A stretch of DNA of 64,000 nucleotides from Ferruginibacter lapsinanis (lineage in GTDB: Bacteria; Bacteroidota; Bacteroidia; Chitinophagales; Chitinophagaceae), in NCBI RefSeq assembly GCF_020783315.1, contig NZ_CP086063.1, positions 2,840,501 to 2,904,500 on the forward strand, in the 5' to 3' direction. Both the position numbers and the translations under genes were made by a program. The notes beneath the pieces were generated by a model that worked only from the letters and a program-made list of their open reading frames with translations, searched no databases and was not told the DNA's origin. Of the stretch, positions 58,701-64,000 are shown piece after piece; the first letter of the stretch is position 1, and every line of letters starts with the position of its first letter.

Positions 58701-61351
58701 CCATTGCAAATAACGGTACTATTAAAACAGCTGTTCCAACAGCAACCAGTGCAACACCTATTCCAACAGGTAAAACATGGGATGGTACAGTTGAATATGC
58801 CGCTGCAAGTGCTCAAACAGTTGTTGCTGCTACTTCTTATAATAACCTTGTTATTTCAGGTGCCGGGGCAAAATCTTTAACTACCAATATAACAACAAAT
58901 TCAGACCTGACCATCGCTGCCGGTACACTCGATATTGATGCTTACACCATCGACAGAGCGACTGCAGGTGGTACACTAACAGTTGCCAATGGAGGAACAT
59001 TGAAAATTGGTGGTACAAATACAATTCCAGCTAATTATTCAACTCATGTAATTGGTAGTTCAAGCACTATCGAATTTGCCGGAGGAAATCAATCGATCGT
59101 TACGCTTAACTCATCTCAACCTTATGGTAATTTAACCTTGTCTGGTTCAGGTACAAAAACATTAAGCGCAAATACGTTGGTTGCAGGTAACTGGACACGT
59201 AATTCAGGCCCGGCTTTTAATCATAATAATAAGTCTGTAAGTTTTGTTGGAGCAAGTAAATCAATTATCACTGCTCCTGCATCATCGGTAAGAGATATCA
59301 ACGGAGCTAGAGGAGGTGAAACGTTTTATGACATTTACATGAGTAAAACAAATACATCAGATAGTCTTCGTCTTTCCTCTAATATTACAGTTGAAAATGA
59401 GATCGGTTTTGTAAAAGGAGCATTCAATTGCGGAGTGGGTGATGTGACCATTGTTTCTAATGTGAGCAAAACTGCACGTGTGGCGCCTATTGGCAATATC
59501 AGCAATGTATCAGTAAATTATAGCGATACCGGTAAATTTATCATCCAACGTTTCTTACCAATAAACCCTTGGTCAGATGCTCGTAGATGGAGATTATTGA
59601 CAGCTCCTGTAAGTTCATCATCTACCAATGATATTACTATCAGCAGAGCATGGCAGGAAGGTGCTAAGAATACAACATTATCTACACCTGTAGATCCTCA
59701 GCCCGGCTTTGGTACTACCATTACAAATGGTAATACCGGTGCTGCTGTTGCTAACGGATTTGATCTGGGTAATACAGCTAGTCCATCAATGTACTATATG
59801 AGTCCGGGACTATCTCCGGCATGGGTTGCACCAACCAATACCAATGCAACCAATATCAGTGCTCATGAAGGATACATGGTATTTGTAAGAGGACATAGAG
59901 GTGTAACCATAAGCAATCAGTTTGCAACACCTGATAAAACAACGTTGGAACCAAAAGGAAGGATAATCATTGGTGATACTACTAAATCTATTGTAGCTGG
60001 TGTTCAGGTAATTGGTAACCCATATGCATCTGCTATTAATTTCAATAACATGTTATACAATGGTGTAGCACCAAATACACCTGCAGGTTTAGGATTAACA
60101 TATTATTTGTGGGATCCCAAATCTCCGGGAGCATACAATGTAGGGCAATGGATCACCTTCTCAAGTAATGGAAATGGTACATACTCTATTACACCTACAC
60201 CGGTAAGCTCTTTCTCAGATACAGGTTTAATTGAATCCGGAGCAGCTTTTGTGATCAACTCTCCATCAGCAGGTACGTTGGTAATTCACGAATCAGATAA
60301 AGTAGGAAGCAGCAGTACAGTAGGTATTGCCAGTCGTCCGATTGCAAGACCACTAGCAACGCCAATTCCTAAAATGGCCGTAAATATGTACCTGGATAAT
60401 GGCGATGGCACTAAATCAATAATGGATGGTGTATCTGTGTTATATAGTGATAGCTATAGAGATATAGTAGATATCCAGGATGCGGTAAAAATTTCAACTT
60501 TCACCAGCAGAGAACGTGTAGGCATTGTTAAGCCGGGCACTATGTTATCTATTGAAAGAAGAAAAACACAGGATACAATTTTCTTAAGTCTAAACAGAAT
60601 AAACACTGCCGGTCATCAATTGGAATTTATTTCTACACTTACAGATTTAACCACAGAGGCATTTTTAGAAGATAAGTATTTACAAACTACTACTAAATTA
60701 ACGGCTAATGCCACCACGCTGTATAATTTTTCTACCACTGCAGATGCAGCTTCCAGCGATACATCCAGGTTCAGAATATTATTCAGACCTATCGTTCCGC
60801 TTCCTGTCAAATTCAGTTCTGTTAAAGCGTCACAACAAAACGAAAATATAGCAGTAGAATGGAAGGTAGAAAATGAAACAAATGTTAAGTCATATCAGAT
60901 TGAAAGATCTGCAGACGGAGTTCATTTTAATAAAGTAAATACAACAACTGTAAATGCTAACAATGCAGGTGTATATAATTGGTTTGATCTATCTCCAGTT
61001 AATGGCAATAACTATTACAGAATACGTATAGAAGATCAGGCTGGTGCAACAACATATAGCCAGATAGTAAAAGTAACACTTGGCAATAAAGAAAACTCAA
61101 TTACGGTATTAACTAATCCGATTGAGAATAATATTATAAGCCTGCAGTTCAATAATCAAATAGCTGGTGTATATAAAATAAGATTATACAATCTAACCGG
61201 ACAAATGATCGACAGCAAAACTGTTGCCGGTAGTGGTGCTAGCTGGAACGAATCATTCTTACTAAACACAAACTTGTCAAAAGGTGTTTATAACCTGGAA
61301 ATAAATACTCCGGCAAATGAAAAAGTAGTTCAAAAAATTCTTGTGAGATAA
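52718..61351 (+). CDS. giant T9SS-exported adhesin-like protein with long internal repeats
   Basis: The 2,877-residue protein has an extended signal region (hydrophobic stretch about 27-42, then STKSKAGG). Then come a WSTAANWS module (about 55-65), an autotransporter-associated strand repeat (NTYSGTTTITAGILALG, near 155), an SSGLTSTQLSQI module (near 265-275), a putative Ig domain (about 294-380) and many strand-turn repeats. Residues about 1076-2065 are built from five units of about 199 residues. The shared ARRWRLLTAP module begins near 2285, an Fn3-like WKVENETNVKSYQIERS segment near 2715, and the sorting domain near 2790, ending in KILVR. It should be a surface or matrix protein. No enzyme motif was seen. 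Confidence 0.86.
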   Translation: MNIFTLSLLKKPSIPSWLIYFSKTPRLVILLLTFLLVLLSTKSKAGGTNNTWDGSSSTNWSTAANWSTNLVPVTGTDNIIIPTGLARYPVLTANSACRVIQTMADGSSIGGNFTLTPSANSSIAVTGTATISCILAGTTTYTKTGTGTLILSGANTYSGTTTITAGILALGASNVLPSTQVILNAGTFSTGTSVGYTETVGTLDLNATSTLSLGTGSHTLTFSASDAVAWTAATTLTINGWTGNYTTGVATGGRIYVGTSSSGLTSTQLSQIQFFDGANTYGAIISSSGEILPDPNPPSALSYTTPNVFTKNVAITALDPTVTGYVTSYSVSPSLPTGLSLNTSTGTISGTPTGASQNATNYTVTATNANGSTNFVISIAIGANITSAATGNWNATGTWTGGVVPISADNVTILGAHTVTVNVTNAACASLAVAPAAGGLARLNFSGTTPSLTVTGTVDVGTNSANNNRAGIITFTSDATLTAGAIRLNKQTNGSNSGVVMTAGGQLNTGSISIGTLATGAAFDWTMGTGTVQLTANNTLPATIVTTFNNLKINSGFTTTSGVSFSVGGTLTVDGTLTPGNTAHIFSGAGTLTGAGTIKVNLISATALTSQYTITTKTLTNLTVDYSGAGNQSIAATPINSTNYGSLVTSGGSGTKTLLGAVTVNNDVSIGTGTTLTVSGSNYAINLGRDWSNSGTFTQGSGTVTFNGTTQNILGSTTTFNNLTISSATSTTLGVNTSIAGDLNVTSGILDLATFTANRTAGGGTLTLAAGTTLKIGGTNSFPSNFTTKTLNATSTVNYYGTSQTIAILTYGHLILSTSGTKTLAFSSNTLTVAGNFSLSGSAAATCTGTGATALMAITGNLSLTGTSSLTLPNGTAGTVDVTGTVSIGSGTTFEPGTGSAYTFGNTFTVDGTFQKTTGIGTIDITGLVNVSGTWNVTTATTFTFRGGITNTGSFTAGSGVHRFITNDQALTGNFTIANVSVNTAGKTLTNNNTLTVSTDLSGNGILLQATGSTLNIGGTSTITTLNASTNTNTVNYTAAGSQTVYSTNYSNLGISGGGNNVKTLNGSNTVSGTLTIAASTILAYPATAQILTLSGTGTNTLVSSGTIDMSASNAAHVLQIAATSIASFGSLTNGTGNTVEYTKTTGGQTISPVTFNNLLLDNTSGSNTTGGNITVNGTLTTTSGGSLTNNNILTVTTALSGAGTLVQGASSTLNIGGTSGITGLDASTNTNTVNYTAAGSQTIKSVNYSSLGISGGGGNVKTLSGSNTVSGTLTIAASTVLAYPATAQTLTLSGTGTNTLVSSGTIDMSASNAAHVLKIAATSIASFGSLTNGTGNTVEYTKTAGGQTINSLTYYNLLLDNTSGSNTTGGNITVNGTLTTTSGGSLTNNNILTVTTALSGAGTLVQGASSTLNIGGTSGITGLDASTNTNTVNYTAAGSQTIKSVNYSSLGISGGGGNIKTLNGSNTVSGTLTIAASTVLAYPATPQTLTLSGTGTNTLVNSGTIDMSASNAAHILKIAASSIASFGSLTNGTGNTVEYTVTAGGQTVSAATYNHLLLDNTSGSNTAGGNLVVNGTLTTTAGGTLDMGSTAILSGTLSTIANNGTIKTAVPTATSATPIPTGKTWNGTVEYSAATAQTVVAATSYNNLTITGASVKSLTADNTINSVLTIGSGATLAFPASAQTLTLSGTGTNTLVSSGTIDMSASNAAHVLQIAATSIASFGSLTNGTGSTVEYTKTAGGQTINSLTYNNLLLDNTSGSNTTGGNITVNGTLTTTSGGSLTNNNILTVTTALSGAGTLVQGASSTLNIGGTSGITGLDASTNTNTVNYTAAGSQTIKSVNYSSLGISGGGGNVKTLSGSNTVSGTLTIAASTVLAYPATAQTLTLSGTGTNTLVSSGTIDMSASNAAHVLQIAATSIASFGSLTNGTGNTVEYTKTAGGQTVNAATYNHLLLDNTSGSNTAGGNLVVNGTLTTTAGGTLDMGSTAILSGTLSTIANNGTIKTAVPTATSATPIPTGKTWDGTVEYAAASAQTVVAATSYNNLVISGAGAKSLTTNITTNSDLTIAAGTLDIDAYTIDRATAGGTLTVANGGTLKIGGTNTIPANYSTHVIGSSSTIEFAGGNQSIVTLNSSQPYGNLTLSGSGTKTLSANTLVAGNWTRNSGPAFNHNNKSVSFVGASKSIITAPASSVRDINGARGGETFYDIYMSKTNTSDSLRLSSNITVENEIGFVKGAFNCGVGDVTIVSNVSKTARVAPIGNISNVSVNYSDTGKFIIQRFLPINPWSDARRWRLLTAPVSSSSTNDITISRAWQEGAKNTTLSTPVDPQPGFGTTITNGNTGAAVANGFDLGNTASPSMYYMSPGLSPAWVAPTNTNATNISAHEGYMVFVRGHRGVTISNQFATPDKTTLEPKGRIIIGDTTKSIVAGVQVIGNPYASAINFNNMLYNGVAPNTPAGLGLTYYLWDPKSPGAYNVGQWITFSSNGNGTYSITPTPVSSFSDTGLIESGAAFVINSPSAGTLVIHESDKVGSSSTVGIASRPIARPLATPIPKMAVNMYLDNGDGTKSIMDGVSVLYSDSYRDIVDIQDAVKISTFTSRERVGIVKPGTMLSIERRKTQDTIFLSLNRINTAGHQLEFISTLTDLTTEAFLEDKYLQTTTKLTANATTLYNFSTTADAASSDTSRFRILFRPIVPLPVKFSSVKASQQNENIAVEWKVENETNVKSYQIERSADGVHFNKVNTTTVNANNAGVYNWFDLSPVNGNNYYRIRIEDQAGATTYSQIVKVTLGNKENSITVLTNPIENNIISLQFNNQIAGVYKIRLYNLTGQMIDSKTVAGSGASWNESFLLNTNLSKGVYNLEINTPANEKVVQKILVR
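55943..58910 (+). repeat. five near-identical repeats of about 597 bp inside the fourth giant gene
   Basis: Units start at 55943, 56540, 57137, about 57725 and 58322. Steps are 597, 597, 588 and 597 bases, all multiples of three. Units 1, 2 and 4 share one second half (GGSLTNNNILTVTTALSG), and units 3 and 5 share another (GGTLDMGSTAILSG), so units 4-5 look like a copy of units 2-3. The start of unit 4 matches unit 1 over a long exact stretch, which points to gene conversion. Confidence 0.88.
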
Positions 61352-61370
61352 TTTTCTCGCTGAGATATAA

Positions 61371-61401
61371 AAAAAACCGTTATTTATATAACGGTTTTTT
61401 T
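61371..61401 (+). terminator. terminator of the fourth giant gene
   Basis: AACCGTTAT (61375-61383) pairs with ATAACGGTT (61388-61396) around a TTAT loop, with A-run before and T-run after. Confidence 0.87.
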
Positions 61402-61461
61402 ATGTTTATATATTAACAAAATGGTTTAAAAAACCAGTTTGATCATTTAATGATTTGTTAA

Positions 61462-61478
61462 AAACGATGGCATCGTTT
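61462..61478. promoter_or_regulatory. palindromic operator candidate upstream of the pectate lyase gene
   Basis: AAACGATG and CATCGTTT form a perfect 8-bp inverted repeat around one central G. GCGTAAATA follows, as in the kdgK-eda intergenic site. It lies about 110 bases upstream of the ATG. A shared regulator is likely but not identified. Confidence 0.5.
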
Positions 61479-61585
61479 GCGTAAATAGTTTCGTTAAAAT
61501 CTTTATTGGGCATCATTTTGGTAGTAATTTGGCAACGTTTTTAAATGCTAAATAATCTTAGCTATAATAAATTGTTTGCCGAATT

Positions 61586-63193
61586 ATGAAGTTTAAAATT
61601 TACTTACTGTTATTAGCATTGATACAATTTGCTCTTTGTAAAAATGCCTATTCAACAACTTATTATGTTTCTACCACCGGTAATGATGCTAATGCCGGAA
61701 CTTTAGCGGCTCCATACTTAACGTTGGCAAAAGCTATTTCTAAGGCAATTGTTGCAGGGGATACAATTTTCGTAAGATCAGGGACTTATCCAACTTCAGC
61801 TACAGTATCTATAACTAAAACAGGTACAGCCGCTAAGCATATCGTTTTGTCTGTTTACCCACCCGATATGGTAAATGCAAACTCCCGTCCTGTTTTTGAT
61901 TTTTCTGCAATGCCGGTAGCAAGTGGCAATATCGGAATTAAAATGGGCACATCTTCAGTGGCAGTAGGGTATTGGGATATTTACGGCATTATAATAAAAG
62001 GTGCAGGAGATAATGGAATGTTACTTCAAAATGGAGTACATCATACAAAAATTGAATTTTGTTCATTTACCCGTAACCGTGATACAGGTTTACAAATACG
62101 CTCAGGAACAAATCGCTGTTTGATCCTCAACTGCGATTCTTATGAAAATGCCGATCTGGGTGCCGGCACTACAACCCTCGGAGGAAATGCCGACGGCTTC
62201 GCTCCAAAATTAGATATAGGGGATAGTGTGATATTCAGAGGCTGCAGAGCATGGATGAATTCTGACGATGGCTGGGATGGTTATCTTAAATCTACTTCCA
62301 CTTATCCTGACGGGATAACCACTATTGTAGAAGATTGCTGGGCATTTCACAATGGATATTACTGGTTAGATGGATCAACTACTACATCGGAAAATGGCAA
62401 TGGATTTAAAACTGGTGGAAGTGACCTGAAAGATGAAGCTCATAATTTTGTATTGACAAAATGTTTATCCTTTAGAAATAAAGCAAAAGGATTTGACCAA
62501 AATAATAACGCCGGTTCAATTTATGTATATAATTGCTCAGCGCACAGCAATGGAGATGTTGATTATGGATTTAAAAGTACTGGTGTGACTTATGCTTCTG
62601 GAGCCGTTTTGGTATTAAAAAACAATTTATCGCTTGGATCAAAAGGGGTAGCTATCAGAACTGCGGGAACAACACCAACGAGCACTCCTGTAGACAGTAG
62701 CGGCAATAGATTTGTAAAAAGCACTACCAGTACAAATTTCATTTCATTAGATTCGGCCGGAGCCACCGCAATGCGGAACCTTGATGGCAGTTTGCCTTCT
62801 TTTACTAATCAATACATGCATTTGCAAACATCGCCTGCGTCTTCTTATATTGATGCCGGAACATCTTTATCATCAATTTTCTATCATGATGCAGCAAATG
62901 GGATTCCTTATAATGGAAGTGCATTAGATATCGGTGTATTTGAAACAGTTCCTGCAGTTGTTTCGTCAACCTATACGTTTAACGGCAATGGTAATTGGAA
63001 TGTAGCTGCCAATTGGTTGAACAGCAATATGCCGCCCGCTACCGTAACATCTGGCAGTCAAATAATTATTGATCCTTCTCCGGGAGGGCAATGTATATTG
63101 AATATTTTCTACAAAGTAGCTCCGGGTGCCACATTAACTGTTATGGCGGGAAAGACACTGGTAGTTCAGGGAGATCTTACCGTTGTGAATTAA
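61586..63193 (+). CDS. PL9-family pectate lyase-like beta-helix protein
   Basis: The 535-residue secreted protein has a signal peptide ending near AYST (residues 1-23) and a right-handed parallel beta-helix. The PL9 signature is complete: NADGF (Asp203), NSDDGWDGY (Asp227, Asp228, Asp231) as calcium ligands, and a likely catalytic Lys275 in GNGFKTGG. Spacing of the acidic residues matches characterised PL9 pectate lyases. It should cleave polygalacturonate by beta-elimination, giving unsaturated products that feed uronate catabolism. The last 75 residues carry a WNVAANW module like those of the giant proteins. No T9SS sorting domain is seen. Confidence 0.85.
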   Translation: MKFKIYLLLLALIQFALCKNAYSTTYYVSTTGNDANAGTLAAPYLTLAKAISKAIVAGDTIFVRSGTYPTSATVSITKTGTAAKHIVLSVYPPDMVNANSRPVFDFSAMPVASGNIGIKMGTSSVAVGYWDIYGIIIKGAGDNGMLLQNGVHHTKIEFCSFTRNRDTGLQIRSGTNRCLILNCDSYENADLGAGTTTLGGNADGFAPKLDIGDSVIFRGCRAWMNSDDGWDGYLKSTSTYPDGITTIVEDCWAFHNGYYWLDGSTTTSENGNGFKTGGSDLKDEAHNFVLTKCLSFRNKAKGFDQNNNAGSIYVYNCSAHSNGDVDYGFKSTGVTYASGAVLVLKNNLSLGSKGVAIRTAGTTPTSTPVDSSGNRFVKSTTSTNFISLDSAGATAMRNLDGSLPSFTNQYMHLQTSPASSYIDAGTSLSSIFYHDAANGIPYNGSALDIGVFETVPAVVSSTYTFNGNGNWNVAANWLNSNMPPATVTSGSQIIIDPSPGGQCILNIFYKVAPGATLTVMAGKTLVVQGDLTVVN

Positions 63194-63245
63194 TACAAAC
63201 ACTGTCACTAACATCCACCAGAAAAACTATAATATAATATCCTTT

Positions 63246-63273
63246 AAACCGCCTGAAAATGGCGGTTTTTTTT
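63246..63273 (+). terminator. terminator of the pectate lyase gene
   Basis: AAACCGCC (63246-63253) pairs with GGCGGTTT (63261-63268) and a T-run follows. Confidence 0.9.
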
Positions 63274-63352
63274 ATAGCAGAAACATATTAACCAATTTAT
63301 TGTAATTTAGTGATACGATTACTTAATCTATGTTTTTAAATAACCGGTTATT

Positions 63353-63916
63353 ATGTTCAAAGACTTTGCCTTTAGAATTAGTGTAATACTTAAGGTAGTA
63401 CAAATTATCCTTTTTAAGATAGCGCTAACAGAAGGTGTAGGTTATACTTTTTACCCTAAACAACGAATGGCCTCATTTATTATATTTACTTTACTTATCA
63501 TTACTGCCGGACGTGATAATAAATATTTTTCATTCCTGATTGCACTTTTGGGCGCAATTATATTTAATCCTTTTTATAGTACTGAATTTAATGGTAATGG
63601 ATTTGACCTGATAGAATGGGTTTTTATAGCAGTAATAATGCTATGGATATTTACAGATTATTATTACAGATATCGTATAATGCCTAAAGGCAAGGCCATA
63701 TTAAGAGCATTAAGAATGGACAAGAAAACAAAAATGTATAGGGTTGCCGATGCTTCGGTAGTGTATGAAATAGATCCATCAATCATTATGAATTTAAAAG
63801 AATACCTTAAAAAAAGTAATATAGGTACTATAGGCAGCTGGTACTATAAATTGGCTCCGGAAGACAAAAATAAAGTGAAGAGGGCGTCTAAATATGGGAT
63901 GGTTTTCAATGATTAA
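63353..63916 (+). CDS. small integral membrane protein of unknown function
   Basis: The 187-residue product has four hydrophobic segments (about 8-25, 40-52, 59-74 and 86-101), with a FNPFY motif after the third, followed by a basic cytoplasmic domain of about 80 residues. The layout recalls DUF6804-type membrane proteins for the first half; the basic tail is not recognised. It is a single gene between terminators. Confidence 0.65.
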   Translation: MFKDFAFRISVILKVVQIILFKIALTEGVGYTFYPKQRMASFIIFTLLIITAGRDNKYFSFLIALLGAIIFNPFYSTEFNGNGFDLIEWVFIAVIMLWIFTDYYYRYRIMPKGKAILRALRMDKKTKMYRVADASVVYEIDPSIIMNLKEYLKKSNIGTIGSWYYKLAPEDKNKVKRASKYGMVFND

Positions 63917-63948
63917 TAAAAAGAGAAGGTTACCTGGGCAACCTTCTC
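63917..63948 (-). terminator. terminator for a minus-strand gene entering from the right
   Basis: GAGAAGGTT (63923-63931) pairs with AACCTTCTC (63940-63948). On the minus strand a T-run follows the stem (63922-63918). It supports the partial gene at 63962-64000 and could also help end the plus-strand gene at 63916. Confidence 0.75.
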
Positions 63949-63961
63949 CGTATCAATCAGC

Positions 63962-64000
63962 TTAATATTGTTCTAGTTTACTGAAGAAAAAATCTCCTTC
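63962..64000 (-). CDS. 3' end of a minus-strand gene (truncated by window edge)
   Basis: Reading inward from the right edge, one minus-strand frame gives EGDFFFSKLEQY and then TAA at 63964-63962, directly followed by a minus-strand terminator. The position of stop and terminator makes a real gene end plausible. Too little sequence is present to name it. Confidence 0.45.
   Translation of the reverse strand, partial: EGDFFFSKLEQY

Overview
The window looks like the chromosome of a Bacteroidota member, most probably Chitinophagaceae. Direct evidence is four giant secreted proteins (about 1,680 to 2,880 residues) with signal peptides and C-terminal type IX secretion (T9SS) sorting domains, a DUF6089-type outer-membrane protein, weak or absent Shine-Dalgarno sites, and at least one promoter that fits the Bacteroidetes TTTG-N19-TAnnTTTG form. 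The family assignment is inference.

Bases 1 to about 10,640 form an AT-rich accessory island. It starts with the end of an unrecognised gene. Next comes a tight three-gene minus-strand operon: a metallo-beta-lactamase-fold protein, a single-polypeptide fusion of an E2-like domain, a ThiF/E1-like adenylating domain and a JAB/JAMM isopeptidase, and a four-helix membrane protein. This is a ubiquitin-like-conjugation (probable defence) system and the most interesting item in the window. After a decayed tRNA-like sequence and small mobile-element-type DNA-binding genes comes a second minus-strand cluster: two-helix membrane protein, small Cas2/SinR-like protein, trypsin-like protease, 70-residue protein and HNH nuclease. 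It may be another, uncharacterised defence module. An orphan terminator near 10,660 may mark the return to core chromosome.

Bases 11,020 to 33,723 carry three tandem giant T9SS cargo genes that share a C-terminal module but have different passenger domains. A fourth giant gene at 52,718 to 61,351 contains an array of near-identical repeats of about 597 bp. It is followed by a PL9-type pectate lyase gene.

Bases 34,400 to 47,000 hold a carbohydrate locus: YhcH-family protein, KDG kinase, KDPG aldolase, hexuronate-type MFS transporter, AraC regulator, xylulokinase, xylose isomerase, GH43 glycosidase and a Gfo/Idh/MocA oxidoreductase. With the pectate lyase it suggests use of pectin and xylan: polymer cleavage outside, transport of uronates and pentoses, then entry into the Entner-Doudoroff and pentose phosphate pathways. 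A recurring AAACGAT half-site, in places arranged as perfect inverted repeats, lies upstream of several of these genes and may be a shared operator.

The rest is mostly housekeeping-like: an UbiD-family decarboxylase, a duplicated membrane spermidine-synthase-like protein, small hypothetical proteins and a short gene end entering from the right edge. Intergenic curiosities are a 41-bp tandem repeat and a GxxExxY gene bracketed by AGGATT-rich hairpins.
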